Notes: a model not told the origin generated them from the letters alone. A DNA stretch of 64,000 bases from Aegilops tauschii subsp. strangulata (GCF_002575655.3 NC_053037.3:567774880-567838879); one strand, 5' to 3'. Shown: positions 11,320 through 22,160, numbered from the stretch's first letter. Made by a program: numbers and translations.

Positions 11320-13062
11320 AGGTCCCGAGCTCGAACTCGAACCCGCACCATCTCTACACACCACAAGTACCACGCCAAGCCACTGGAAGAGCCCCGAGGA
11401 AGTCTTCGTCCCCAACTCCGGCCGCCTCGACCCGCTTCGGGATCCAGCACGATTCACTCCCGTGCGTGCACTCCTGCCTCTCAACTCTTGCTAGTAGCCT
11501 CCTAGTGCATCCACATCTATGACCCGTGTGCCAATTTGAAGTTTGCAGCATCCACCGGAGAGCTCCACCCTCGCCCGAACCACCGTCCGCCGGAGATAGG
11601 GTCGCCGTCGACGTGGTGCTCGCCGATGGTCAAGTCCACCACCCACCGACGCGGAAGAACACCCTGAACCCGTAGGTACCCTCCTATCACTCTGCCTCGC
11701 CGTGGTTCAACGCCGGCGACCACCGCAGCCTTCGGGCGCCGGCGAGCTCGGCTGGATTTTGAACCTGACGGGTGGGACCCCCCCGTCAGCCTCTCTTTCT
11801 TTTCCCCTTCGAACCGTTTTCTATTAGCGCCTTCGGGCAGAATGTGTTTTCCTTCTGGGCTGACGTATTTCATACCGAAGCGTTTTCTGGTTTTTCAAAC
11901 AAGCCCCTGGATCTTTTCTGTTTCATCACAGATTAGTACTTGGACTAAAACCTTTATATCTTTTTAACAAAAGATGCTTTTTGATTGATTCTTTTTCTGT
12001 CAGTCTTGTAATTTTCTCTAGTTTTTTATAGTATTTATTTGGAACAATTTTTATGAACGCAACGGTTTTCACGTTAGTATACGGTTTCGTTATACCGTAG
12101 GTTCCGGAGGAGGTGACGGAGCCGCGAACTTCGCCGAGCTAGACTCCGACTTCTCCGAACCAGGCAAGCATGTTTGAACCTTTGATATGATGGGTGTTTT
12201 GCACGTTTGCTTGAATAGTTTGTGCATGGCATATGGGCATCGGTGAGTGTTACGTTGCATGCAAGGCAACTAACCTTGTGCTTCGAAGTTTGCTGTGATC
12301 TTTTGATGAGAGATGACCTATCATGTGGTGACATGAGAGGTAGTAAGATGGTATTGTTGTAGCATGCCAGTCTTACGTCATCTGATAAACTCCGACGTTA
12401 ACGTGGACCAAACCATGTTACCGTTCGTCCCCTCCCGTGCTGCCACATGTTTTCTGCAAAGAATGCAGTTTAGTAAGTTGCAAACCTCTTTCCTTGTACA
12501 CACCAAATAGAGGGGCCGGGATGAGGGTTCCATGGCCCTGGATTAAAGCCAGTCATCTGGTCAGGGGGCATGGGTGTTTCCGGTTGGGACCGAGAGGGGG
12601 GCACCCCTTAGAGCGCGCGATATAAATTTGATCCCATGCTACGCGAGGTTGTAGCCTCCCTGTCTCAAAGTTTTTCTTGAACGTTGCTTGGGGTGATTCC
12701 TGGCATCGGAATGTGGAATGGGTGTGTACTGGTTAGATGTGTTTCTCCTAAAATACCGTAAACGGAACTAGTCCCTTGTGACTACTGAAATCCGTTGGCT
12801 GTGGTTAAGAGTACAAACTCTGCAGAGTCAAAACCTTCCGAGTCATCGTGTCCATGGTCAAGGACCTTGGTCAACTTATCCATATCAGTCTCAGTGTCAG
12901 TCCCTGTGTCAGTCTCCGTGGAAATCCCCGGTAAACAAGCTTGAGTGGTAAACCCGGTTGAATGTTATCCCTGTGGATGGACTAACCATTTTATTATTTC
13001 GTACCTGAATATTCCCTTGAAATGATTTAAATTCATGAGCTACTGAAATTTCAAGTTATGGG

Positions 13063-13446
13063 ATATAAGCCCTTTACGTGATGTCGCTCAGACGTCCGAC
13101 TGTGGCACTCTTGTCATTTACCTTTGATATAAGCCCTTTATGTGATGTCGCTCAGACGTCCGACTGTGGCACTCTTGTCATTTACTTTTGATATAAGCCC
13201 TTTATGTGATGTCGCTCAGATGTCCCACTGTGGCACGCTCGTTATTTACTTTTGATATAAGCCCTTTATGTGATGTCGCTCAGACGTCCGACTGTGGCAC
13301 TCTTGTCATTTACTTTTGATATAAGCCCTTTATGTGTGTCGCTCAGACGTCCGACTGTGGCACGCACTGTCATTTATATTCCATTATAAGCCCTTTATGT
13401 GGTGTCGCCTTGACGCCCGAATGCGGCATTGTTAATTTATTTGTAT
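13063..13446 (+). repeat. 64-bp minisatellite in the right LTR
   Basis: Same array as at 3221-3604, with six units. One unit here has CAGATGTCCCAC instead of CAGACGTCCGAC, and one unit has lost two bases. The array predates the last transposition. Confidence 0.88.
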
Positions 13447-14122
13447 CCTTTCGAGGGGTCATTTCAGACACTCGATTGGCATTCAGTATTACTTTGGGAT
13501 TTCGGGAGGACTACTGCCCGACTTCCTTTTTATTTCCCATGCATAGCTATTTTATTATCTGAGTGTGCATTATTAATCTGTTCATATGCATCATGTTTGC
13601 ATTTGTTATATCTTATGTCCAAGCTGTCTTGCGAGTACTTTCATAGTACTCACCTAGCTTGTTGATTTGGCCAGATGTTGACGAAGGCGATCTCATGGAT
13701 GAAGAGTTTGATAGTGAGTCCGACGCCTAGAGGAGTCCCAGTCAGTCCCGTGCGATCCTGGATTTCGGTCACTTGTATTATATACGCTTCCGCCACCCAC
13801 AATAAGAGTCCTCGAGCCTCACTCCGACGCTCGATGAGCTGTTAGATTTAGGAGTCCTGTCACCCACTTCTCTGTGACATATCCACCACCACTTTTATTA
13901 CGAGTCAGTAGTTATGCCACCATATCCGCCTTTATGTTTAATATCCGCGTGCTTGTAATAAATTGTTGAGCAGTCTCCGCTCAACCTTGTATTATATTTA
14001 GTACTCCTGGAATTTTTCTGTAATCAAGAAATGGTCTACCAGTAAGAAGGATTCTTCTCTACTGGTCCGTAAAAGGGATCGGTTTCTCAATAAATGTTTT
14101 ATTGGAAAACCGGTCGTGACAA

Positions 14123-14776
14123 TGGACCTCAACGCCCGACGAAGAGATCCAGGAGACCACTCTCCCGGGCAAGGAAACAAGTCGCAACTGGATTATGAAC
14201 TTTGACGGGGCTTTCTCGCTGCAAGGCGCCGGCGCTGGTGTGCTACTCGTCGCGCCCATCGGAGAGCACCTCAAGTATGTAGTCCAGATGCACTTTCCCA
14301 GGGAGATGTCGACAAACAACACTATTGAGTACGAGGGGTTGCTTGCCGGTCTCAGGATCGCGGCAGAACTCGAAATCAAGAAGCTCATCGTCACGGGTGA
14401 TTCGCAGCTTGTCGTCAAGCAAGTTAACAAAGACTATCAAAGCCCGTTGATGGATGCCTACGTGAATGTGGTGAGGAAGCTGGAGGAGCGTTTTGACGGT
14501 ATACAAGCGGAGCACGTTCCCCGAGTGGAGAACGACACCGTCGATTACCTGTCGAAGCGCGCTGCACTCAAACTACCTATGGAGCCAGGTACTTTTGTGC
14601 TTCAGTTAACTCAACCATCTGTGGAACCATTGATAGAGCAGAACAAGCACAGGAAATCAGGCCCCGACAACTACTTTCCCGCCGAGCTCCCAGGAGCCGC
14701 CGGCAAGGATGTTGCCGAGGACACCGAGCCTGCCATGGGCCACAGGCTCCGGCGGGGCGTCAAGCCCTGGCCGTAG
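14123..14776 (+). pseudogene. Archaeal-type RNase H domain of a Tat-type pol
   Basis: This open frame begins at the insertion point and reads WIMNFDGAFSLQGAGAGVLL, the start of the additional archaeal-type RNase H found in Tat/Retand elements. Metal-binding candidates are the Asp in FDGA, the Glu in NTIEYEGLLAG, the Asp in VTGDSQLVV and the Asp in VDYLSK. A linker without known domain follows. It degrades the RNA strand in RNA-DNA hybrids during reverse transcription. Its N-terminal neighbours (Gag, protease, RT) lie beyond the chromovirus insertion. The frame ends at a stop at 14774-14776, where pol should continue to the integrase in another frame. Confidence 0.85.
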
Positions 14777-14790
14777 AGACAGCCGCTCCC

Positions 14791-15249
14791 ATGGCAGAAG
14801 AAATGCCTTTGGTCCTTGCCGTCCAGCCCCAGGCTCCGGCATGGGCACAACATACTGTCCGATTCTTCCAAACCGGGGAACTCCCTGAGGAGCAGGAAGA
14901 AGCGGAGAAAGTAGCCTGTCGGTCTGCCATGTATCAGTTCGTCGACGACGTCCTGTACAGAAAAAGGCCGAAGGGTGTCAAATTGAAGTGCATCCCCCGG
15001 GAGGAAGGACTGGAGCTGTTGGCAGAGATACACGGAGGCATATGTGGCTCCCACATAGGGTCAAGGGCCCTTGCGGGCAAGGCATTCCGGCAAGGTTTCT
15101 TCTGGCCTACAGCCCTCCAGGATGCAATGGCCCTAGTAAACAAGTGTGAAGTGTGCCAGTTTCATTCAAAGAAGCTTCATCAACCAGCTCAAGCTCTCCA
15201 CACAATCCCTCTTTCCTGGCCATTCTCGGTCTGGGGGTCGACATACTAG
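14791..15249 (+). pseudogene. Integrase zinc-binding domain of the Tat-type pol
   Basis: This frame encodes a linker and then the integrase HHCC zinc domain: HGGICGSHIG supplies the two His and CEVCQFH the two Cys. Between them is KAFRQGFFWPT, typical of plant Ty3/gypsy integrases. The frame is lost at about 15150-15240, and the catalytic core continues in a different frame. It is a decayed part of one polyprotein. Confidence 0.85.
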
Positions 15250-16075
15250 GCCCCTTCCCCCGTGCTGTCGGGGGCTTTGAGTACTTGTACGTTGCGATCG
15301 ACAAGTTCACAAAGTGGCCGGAGGTGGAGGCAGTGAGAAAGGTGACAGCACAGTCAGCCTTCAAATTCTTCAAGGGGCTAGTCTGCCATTTTGGTGTGCC
15401 AAATAGAGTCATCACCGACAACGGCACGCAGTTCATAAGCCACACCTTCATGCAATACATCCAAGACCTCGGCAGCAAGGTCTGTTTCGCTTCCGTGGCA
15501 CACCCACGGAGCAACGGCAAGGCGGAGAGGGCAAATGCTGAAATGTTGCGAGGCCTGAGGACAAAGACTTTTGACAGGCTGCACAAGAGCGGAAGGCGCT
15601 GGATTGATGAGTTGCCGGCGGTTCTTTGGTCAATCAGAACGACGCCAAATCGAGCCACCGGCTAGACACCCTTTGCCCTGGTATACGGGGCAGAAGCAGT
15701 TCTCCCCGCGGAACTCACATACGGGTCACCTCGAGTGCTCGCTTATGATGAGTTTGAGCAAGAGCAATTGCGGCAAGATGACGCAACGCTCCTTGAGGAA
15801 GATCGTCTTCGGGCGGCTGTGAGAGGAGCACGCTACCGGCAAGCCATGCGCCGCTACCATAGCCGCAAGGTTCATCCCAAAGCTTTGAGGAAGGCGACCT
15901 TGTTCTTTGGCGCGTTCAATCGGCCAAGAATTCCAACAAGTTGATGCCAAAGTGGGAAGGCCCTTATCAGGTAATACAAGTCACCAGGCCCGGCGCAGTC
16001 CGCCTGGAGACCGAGGATGCTATTCCAGTGAGCAACTCCTGGAACATTGAACATCTTCGCAAGTTTTACCCATAA
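15220..16075 (+). pseudogene. Integrase core and C-terminus of the Tat-type pol
   Basis: The catalytic core reads GVDILGPF (first Asp), ITDNGTQF (second Asp) and NGKAERANAEML (Glu). A TAG at 15663-15665 breaks the frame before TPFALVYGAEAVLPAE, and a frameshift near 15895 precedes the final KWEGPYQVI (GPY/F module) and the natural-looking terminus HLRKFYP with stop TAA ending at 16075. At least one stop and two frameshifts make it dead. No chromodomain is present, consistent with the non-chromovirus Tat lineage. Confidence 0.87.
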
Positions 16076-17234
16076 GGCGCGGTTGCCGGGCCCCCCGGCA
16101 ACCCACCTTTTGTACAAGCCTTGCCGGCAAGGCATGTAACCCTCTGTACAAAGCCAGGCGCAGACCCTGAGCATAAATAAATGAAGCGCTGGCGCCCTAA
16201 GTTTTAGCATGCATGCTAGGTCGAGTCTCTCCCTCAGTTAGGGTTGATAGTGCTTAGCGGCGACTAACCCCTAGCATAGAGGTCGAGTGTGCGTCTCTCT
16301 GTTCCTTTCCGTCCTCTTTGGTTCGCAGGGTACATGGACGTTTCTGCTGAGCTGTTTGGACGAAAGAGAACAAGTCGGCGCTCCGGCCTCGGCGGCCCAA
16401 GGTTGCCAGGGGGCTACAGACACAAGAATCCAACCACGGCAGGCCAAGGCTGCCGGGGGCTGCAGATCTAGATAAGTCTTTTATCCCCTATTGTGCATTC
16501 CCATATGGAGTTGAGACGTATGAAACCTCGTTTTATTCCTAGGCCACCGTGCTCCTCCTTTTCCTGTGCCCGAAAACTATTCCCTGGGCTGGAACTGGGT
16601 CGTAGCCGCGGTAGCAGGGAAATAAACGAAGGGCCTAACTCTACTTCACCCCTGCCTCCGCCAAGAGCGTGAGAATGGTCGAATGAAGTAAGGGGAAGGC
16701 AAGGCCTGTTGCCGGGCGACAATGTTTATCTTAAAAATAACAAGGATTTACTCCTTGGCATGGGCCTCGCTCACGCACAAAGAACCCGGCAAGCACCCTT
16801 TTTCATTAAAAACGTCCCATACAGGTACAGTTCGTACGGAATGAAAAACATGAGCAAGGGGATTACAAGTTCTAAATTTAACAAATGCCTGCAGGCTTAC
16901 AAACTAAAAAGAGATAAGATGCTCGTAATCCCTTTCTTGTCCCTCTCCCCGGAAGATGGAACAAGATAGCAGGAGGGTAAAAAGAACGCCTAGGCAAGGT
17001 ACGAGCAGCAGAAGACGTCGGGAGAGGAGCCGAAAGATGAGGCAGCGGGCCGACGATACGCGACGAAGGCGTCGGTGCCCGCGTAGTCCGACTTGACGGC
17101 CCGCCACCCGCCTTCTTCGTCTTCTCCGGCATTCCTACGCTTGTCGCCCAAGGAGGCGACGAGGAACACGCCGATGGACAGCTCGACGAGGAAGGCCCTC
17201 GGCAGGGCGCATGGCCGAGGGAGGGGCGACGCGG
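16076..17234 (+). other. 3' untranslated spacer of the Tat-type element
   Basis: No coding sequence supported. It contains short inverted G/C motifs (TTGCCGGG with CCCGGCAA at about 16084-16105; CCTTGCCGGCAAGGC near 16119-16133). The convergent antisense ORF terminates at its right end. Confidence 0.5.
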
Positions 17235-17890
17235 TCAGTCGGAGTCGAGATCAGCATCCCCCCGCTCGACGCCCTCGTTGTCGCTGTCGCTGTCCTCCTC
17301 GTCACTCCCGCTGGAGGTGGAGTCTTCATCATCCGAGGAGCTCTCCATGCAGCACTTTAGGCTGGTTCCAAGGTCCCCAAAGACCTTGACGGAGAGCATG
17401 CCGTTCTTCATTAATTTGAAGTAGAGAACGAGCCCCGCCGTCAGGCTGTGGACACGAGCGAAAGTCTGTCATCCACGACGAAGGTACATGACATGAGGAG
17501 CGACAAAGTCGACGTCCACCCGCGTGCCGCCGTTCCCGCAGCCCCTCATATGCAACCTGAGGGTCTATGGTGGGTCGAGCTCCATCTCCCGAGCAAATGG
17601 AGTGGAGAGAGGAAGACGAAGACGCGGTGGTCGGCGCAGCCTGATGAAGAACTCACGGGGCTGGTCCCCGACGTGGCCCTCCATTGGGAGAGGCATCACC
17701 GACGGAGGCAGGACCGGTGCACCGCCCCGTCCCCCTCTACCCCGAGCGCCAAGGCAACCTCGGCCTCGCCCCCTCCCCCTTCCTCTCGTGGCCGGCTCCG
17801 CCGCCGCAAGCTCTTGGGAAGGGGGACGCGTTGTCGAGCAGAGACCCTCGCCGCCACCGTCGAAGAGTCGGTGCCTCCTCTCGCCATGGC
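17235..17890 (-). pseudogene. Antisense accessory gene relic with a B3-like domain
   Basis: On the strand opposite to pol, one frame can be followed from about 17890 down to a stop at 17235. It reads QPREFFIRLRRPPR, then VDVDFVAPHVMYLRRG, then FARVHSLTAGLVLYFKLM and MLSVKVFG, ending in an acidic Ser/Asp/Glu-rich tail (SSSDDEDSTSSGSDEEDSDS). The middle matches the strand pattern of the plant B3 DNA-binding fold; that assignment is inference. Two stops break it: TAG at 17565-17567, and TGA at 17469-17471 where a Trp is expected. Antisense ORFs in the 3' spacer are known from the Tat lineage (gene23 of maize Grande is the best-known case). The start is uncertain; an ATG at about 17886 is one frame off. 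A TATAAG box lies about 80 bp upstream. Confidence 0.6.
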
Positions 17891-17961
17891 AAATGGAAGG
17901 AAGGAGATGAGGTGGAAGGGGATGGATGATGATAGAATGTGGGGTGCCATCCCCCCCCCTT

Positions 17962-17969
17962 CTTATAAA
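17962..17969 (-). promoter_or_regulatory. Candidate TATA box of the antisense gene
   Basis: On the minus strand the sequence is CTTTATAAGA, embedded in GC-rich DNA, roughly 80 bp upstream of the likely start region of the B3-like ORF. The position suits an independent antisense promoter; no expression evidence is available. Confidence 0.4.
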
Positions 17970-18663
17970 GGGGCGGGATCGGGGCTCCGCCGCCCCACTC
18001 AACCAATCCGGCCATCTGGGGCGCAGGGAATCGAGACCGACCCGCTGCTCCAATCAGCGACGGCTCAGTTTCCCGCCTCCACCGCCTGCCACCTTAGGGG
18101 CATGGTGGACACATGGCGGGCAAGCGGAAATCAGGGGGATGGGTGAGGCGACCGTTCTCCACCCTGTGATCGTGGGGCGCAGACGCCTTGAAGACCACGA
18201 CCTGAGTCCGCTCAGTAAACGAGCCGCGCCTCTGCGTTTTCCTCTTTTTATGGGGAAGGCGCGAGCCGCCTCTTTACTACGATGTGACGCATGAGGGCAG
18301 CGGCCGCCCCACGCATGCCGCCCACGTCACGCATGTCCCTCCACGACGCGCATTCAACGCGGGTCATGGGGAAGCGCAAGCGAGTGGGGAAATTACCGCG
18401 GTAAAAATCCGTCCCGCCTGCCTGCGCACCGTTCTGGGCCTGGCCCAACAACGTGTTGTGCTTATGTGTGGTCCAGGCCCGGGGGCTCCTGTCGGTGTAC
18501 AAAAGTAGGGGCCCTTTTTTGTACCCCTCCACTTGTGCATGGGCAGTCAGAGCCGCGCCTGCAGCCGCACATAGCAGGGCAAAGGGAGGGGACAGAAGCA
18601 CAAGACGGGCAAAGCAACGCCAAGACCAGAAACACAAAGAGCAAGAGGGCGAGGTGGACTCCC

Positions 18664-18992
18664 GCGGCAAGATCCTTGCTGGGGCAGCCCCCGCAGCCCC
18701 GGCAAGAGCCTTGCCGGGGCAACTCGCCCGACGCCAGCAAGAGCGTGCCACCCTTGAGCCCACGGGTTCCAACAACCACATTGGAGCCAAGGCTCGGGAG
18801 GCACCTCTGTAGTGGCATCCAGATCTTTGTCAAGATCATAAACACACAAGATCAGATGAGGACCAGAACACGGCGACCCTCGGTGGGATCCTAGCCGAGG
18901 AAACCCACGAGATCCCCGGCAAGACCCTTGCCGGGGACGACCACGATGCCGCGGAAAGACCCTTGCCGGGGCCGCGGCAAGGCCCTTGCCGA
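18664..18992. repeat. Cluster of GC-rich palindromes in the Tat LTR
   Basis: Imperfect to near-perfect palindromes of the form CCCCGGCAAG-n-CTTGCCGGGG occur at about 18664-18684, 18697-18719, 18914-18936 and 18955-18992. They lie upstream of the TATA box, in the presumed U3 region. They could form cruciforms or bind dimeric factors, but no known binding site is recognised. Confidence 0.7.
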
Positions 18993-19402
18993 AGACACGT
19001 ACGGGGCCGCAGCCAAGCCCGCGTCTGCCAAGACTCCACCGCCGTTTCCATGCACCTGCCAGCCCGACCAGCTGGGCAGGCACCTGCGTGGCGACATGCA
19101 GCTTCCAGGCCAGCTCGGCAAACACCTACGCGATGTCATGCAAATCTTCGTGAAGACCCTACCACCATGCCATCTCAGCAGCCTGTCAACCTACGTGGCG
19201 CTGCACGCCTCGTTGGCCTGGACGCGTGTCGGAGCAAGGCGGAGCGGCGACGGACGAGACGGGCCTCGTTGCCGTCCGCAATAAAGCAACGGGACACCTA
19301 AGGGGCGCATTTAATGCGCCTTGTCCCGTAATGACAAGCGATAAGCTTGTGTACAGTACACCTTTCCACCTCCTGTGTGCCACTGTGGCAACCCCTTTTG
19401 TC

Positions 19403-19411
19403 TATAAAAGG
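19403..19411 (+). promoter_or_regulatory. TATA box of the Tat-type LTR
   Basis: TATAAAAGG in the context TTTTGTCTATAAAAGGAGGC, close to the right end of the LTR as expected for a U3/R boundary. Confidence 0.65.
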
Positions 19412-19656
19412 AGGCCCGAGGCGACCAGGAGAAGTATTCGGATCTTTTGGACTAGACACACACGGTAGCTATTTCAAGAACTCAAGAACATTCAAACACA
19501 GACACCAAAGCAGGAATAGGGTTTTACGCATCCTCGTGGCCCGAACCTGGGTAAACGATCCTTGTGCTGGCTGCTAGACCTGCTCTTTCCACAACCCCGC
19601 GTCTGCCAACCGTAGAAGGGATCCCAGTGATCTCATAGGTGTCGTTTTCACCGACA

Positions 19657-20060
19657 CACGGATGGGTAGGCAAGCTATACTTGACTCTATTTCTCCGTTT
19701 CAGGCCAACAGGTAAATAGAGATGGCTCCGGCCTTTTAGCTTCGCCTTATGCAAGTTCAATGTGCGCTGACCATTTGCGCATTCCATTAGCATATATATT
19801 TTATTACTTCCCAAAACTTATTATATATATGTAAGAATAAATAAAAATAAAATTGAGTTATCTTTAATAAATGAAATATTAGGAAATTTATAGATCAAGA
19901 GAAAATATTTCGTCAAACTTATAGTTTTGTTCATATAGCTTCTTAGATTACATCATGTATGTATACTTAAAAATGATTTGCGCTGATGGTTGAAAGTATT
20001 TCATGAAATCATCAAAAAAAGGGTAAAAAAATAGTGAAATAGTTTGCCACCTGTTCGATG
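19657..20060. repeat. Diverged copy of the RING gene upstream region
   Basis: Segments match the sequence right of the RING gene in order: CCATTAGCATATAT (19784 and about 36603), AATCAAGAGAA...TTTCGTC (about 19895 and 36757), GTTCATATAGCTTCTTAGATT (19928 and 37768), and AAAATAGTTTGCC (about 20038 and 37861). The inserted block 36794-37751 is absent here. The coding part would lie to the left, but that side is replaced by the Tat-type LTR. Confidence 0.6.
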
Positions 20061-20439
20061 CTGGAGTTTGCCGATGAATTCACAGACTAATGATTTGAGA
20101 GGGGGAGAGAGAGAGAGGTCTAGGAGGAGGAGGAGAGGTAGGATATAATAAATTTTTCCACCGACGTGTGGGGCTCATATGTATGTTGGGAATAGGGTAT
20201 CAAGGAACCGCGAGAGAATCCCCCGTAATAAATCGAAAAATGATATTGTGCCAGCTAAATACCGCCTTTTTTCAAGATCACACAAGAGAGTTGCGTGCCT
20301 TTTGTATTAAGGTAGAAGTGAAAAGCAATTATAGTATGGCTATTGTTGTTACAACCATGGACACACTGTTTGTCAAGCTATATCAAGACAGAGACCAACA
20401 GAGGGGTGGGGAAAGAACACACTACTGATCCTGATGCGA
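20061..20439. other. Non-coding, partly LINE 3' untranslated sequence
   Basis: A purine-rich run (about 20097-20145) is followed by sequence that may be the 3' untranslated region of the minus-strand LINE. No tail or flanking duplication could be fixed. Confidence 0.35.
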
Positions 20440-21145
20440 TCCCACACGACTATCATGTGCGAGCTTCTAGAAAGTGAATTCAGCGAGGATCTTGACTAGC
20501 ACCGGGGAAGGTAGACATGTTATCTTTTCGAAAACACTATTGTTTATCTCCAACCAAATGTGTCGCGTAGTCAGAATGATAAGGGAGTTGAGTTCCTTCC
20601 TGGTAGCTGACAGCATCACCGTGGATAGACTAGACCACCAAGTGGAGAGTGAGGAACCACCAGAGGGGGTGAATGGTGCAGGCGTAGTGGCAGCAGCGTG
20701 TCGTATCAGACCTCCCGTGCAAAGAGGCACTTGAGAAGGTGTTTTGCTGTTTCCTGCTGGTGGCAGCACATGAAGCAGCTGCGTGGGTGATCCAAGTGTC
20801 GCGTCACCAGCCGATCAGACGTCTACAGATGATTCCGCAGTGCCAGCCAAGCAAAGAGTTTGAGTTCCAGCGGTGCCTAAGATGTCCAAAGCTCGTGCAC
20901 ACAGGGGAAGCATTCTCTCCGAAGGAAAAACGAACCATAGGTGGATCTGGCCTAATAGACAACGTTTGAGGTTAGGCGCCACGTCATCGCAATTCCGTAG
21001 AGTTGTGTTTTCGATCTGTGGCCAGAGCTCAAGGAACTCCGCAAGGGCAGGGACGGAAGGTCTTCTTTTGACGTCATCCACCCATGAGTTATTCGGCAGG
21101 GCATCCGCCACCGTGCGCCTCCGGTTGGCAAGCTTGGCATATGAG
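20440..21145 (-). pseudogene. LINE (L1-type) ORF2 C-terminus, part 1, split by an LTR element
   Basis: Minus-strand frames encode the end of a plant L1-type reverse transcriptase protein: NNSWVDDVKRRPS and ALAEFLELWPQIE, and then, frameshifted, RHIWLEINNSVFEKITC near the C-terminus. These resemble the region around the zf-RVT domain. The upstream part continues at 30056-30375. When the 8.9-kb LTR element and one target duplication are ignored, the frame is continuous across the junction. Stops and frameshifts elsewhere show it was already degenerate or has decayed since. Confidence 0.8.
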
Positions 21146-21616
21146 TGTCGGTGTCAAAACCGGCAGATCTCGGGTAGGGGGTCCCGAACTGTGCGTCTAA
21201 GGCGGATGGTGACAGGAGGCAGGGGACACGATGTTTACCCAGGTTTGGGCCCTCTCGATGGAGGTAATACCCTACTTCCTGCTTGATTGATCTTAATGAT
21301 ATGAGTATTACAAGAGTTGATCTACCATGAGATCGTAGAGGCTAAACCCTAGAAGCTAGCCTATGGTATGGTTATTTTTTGTCCTACGGACTAAACCCTC
21401 CGGTTTGTATAGATACCGGAGGGGGCTAGGGTTACACAGAGTCGGTTACAAGGGAGGAGATCTACATATCCGTATTTCCAATCTTGCCTTCCACGCCAAG
21501 GAGACTCCCATCCGGACACGGGACGAAGTCTTCAATCTTGTATCTTCATAGTCCAACAGTCCGGCCAAAGTATATAGTCCGGCTGTCCGAGGACCCCCTA
21601 ATCCAAGACTCCCTCA
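21146..21616 (-). repeat. 3' LTR of the gag-only element
   Basis: 471 bp, same length as its partner, with scattered substitutions. Its left terminal bases on the plus strand are TGTCGGTG, against TGTTGGTG in the partner. Confidence 0.9.
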
Positions 21617-22046
21617 GTAGCCCCTGAATCAGGCTTCAATGACAATGAGTCTGGTGCGCATATTGTCTTCGGCATTACAAGGCGGGTTCTTCCTCCGAAT
21701 ACTCCATAGAAGATTTTGAAGACAAGGATAGTGTCCGGCTCTGTAAAACAAATTCCACATACCACCGTAGAGATAATAATATTGCCACAAATCTAATCTG
21801 CTGACACATTCGGTGGCATGACATCACACCCCGGCGCGGTCGTTATTCGAACCATTTTTCCCAGCCCGCCACTGCATGTTTTGCGAGGCGGTTTTATTGG
21901 CACGTCTTGTCGAAGCAGAGATCGTGTCCCCCTTATTACGGGATTCTCATCAATACGGGCGTAGGTAACCCAATGGTGCCCGTTGGTATGACTCCTCGAT
22001 TTTAGGCAAGTTCCAGACGGCCACGCGGAGGACGCTTGATATTCAT

Positions 22047-22062
22047 CCTCTTTATAAAGAGG
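22047..22062 (+). promoter_or_regulatory. Palindromic TATA box upstream of the opposite-strand gene
   Basis: CCTCTTTATAAAGAGG is a perfect 16-bp palindrome centred on TATA, about 100 bp upstream of the ATG at 22161. Spacing and context fit a plant core promoter for the plus-strand gene; its symmetry could also serve the other strand. Confidence 0.55.
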
Positions 22063-22160
22063 CCAAGGCCTATCCTTTTCTTCTCGCACTCAATCGAACC
22101 CTTCCCCCACCTCGAGTCCCAACACCCAAGGCTCAGGCTAGGCGCTTCGGACCTTCAATC

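Larger units (their letters stand above)
163..14121 (+). mobile_element. Ty3/gypsy chromovirus (Tekay/Del-like), LTR-internal-LTR, part of a tandem array
   Basis: Two near-identical LTRs of 4118 and 4106 bp flank an internal region with a tRNA-Met-type primer site, an extra ORF, gag and pol. Pol has the order protease, reverse transcriptase, RNase H, integrase, chromodomain, which defines chromoviruses. Very long LTRs and a C-terminal chromodomain fit the Tekay/Del clade; the clade name is inference. The LTRs differ only by scattered substitutions and small indels, so the copy is fairly young. Internal sequence also precedes the left LTR, so this is part of an LTR-internal-LTR-internal-LTR array. 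The right LTR abuts reading sequence of a Retand/Tat-type pol at 14123, the host of the insertion. Confidence 0.9.
10016..14121 (+). repeat. Chromovirus LTR (right-hand)
   Basis: 4106 bp, TGTGACACCC to CGGTCGTGACA, preceded by the purine-rich tract. It shares the TATAAAAGG box (11311-11319) and the 64-bp repeats (about 13063-13446) with the left LTR. The sequence after it belongs to another element, so this is the true right end of the array. Confidence 0.93.
14122..19656 (+). mobile_element. 3' half of a Retand/Tat-type Ty3/gypsy retrotransposon
   Basis: Reading sequence resumes directly after the chromovirus LTR with an archaeal-type RNase H, then integrase, a long non-coding stretch with an antisense ORF, a purine tract (GGCCCGGGGGCTCC, about 18476-18489) and an LTR at 18490-19656. 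The second RNase H and long 3' spacer are hallmarks of the Tat/Retand lineage. The 5' half lies left of the chromovirus array, outside the window. The bases after the element are CACGG; the matching target duplication cannot be seen. Confidence 0.85.
18490..19656 (+). repeat. 3' LTR of the Tat-type element
   Basis: 1167 bp, from TGTCGGTGTAC to TTTTCACCGACA, with an 8-bp perfect terminal inversion TGTCGGTG/CACCGACA. A purine tract precedes it. The TATA box TATAAAAGG lies at 19403-19411, about 250 bp from the right end. Several CCCCGGCAAG/CTTGCCGGGG palindromes lie in its left half. Confidence 0.88.

Noticed and set aside
17448..18146. 232-codon plus-strand ORF in the Tat-type spacer
   Set aside because: Opposite to the B3-like frame, Pro/Arg-rich, no domain; likely a shadow.
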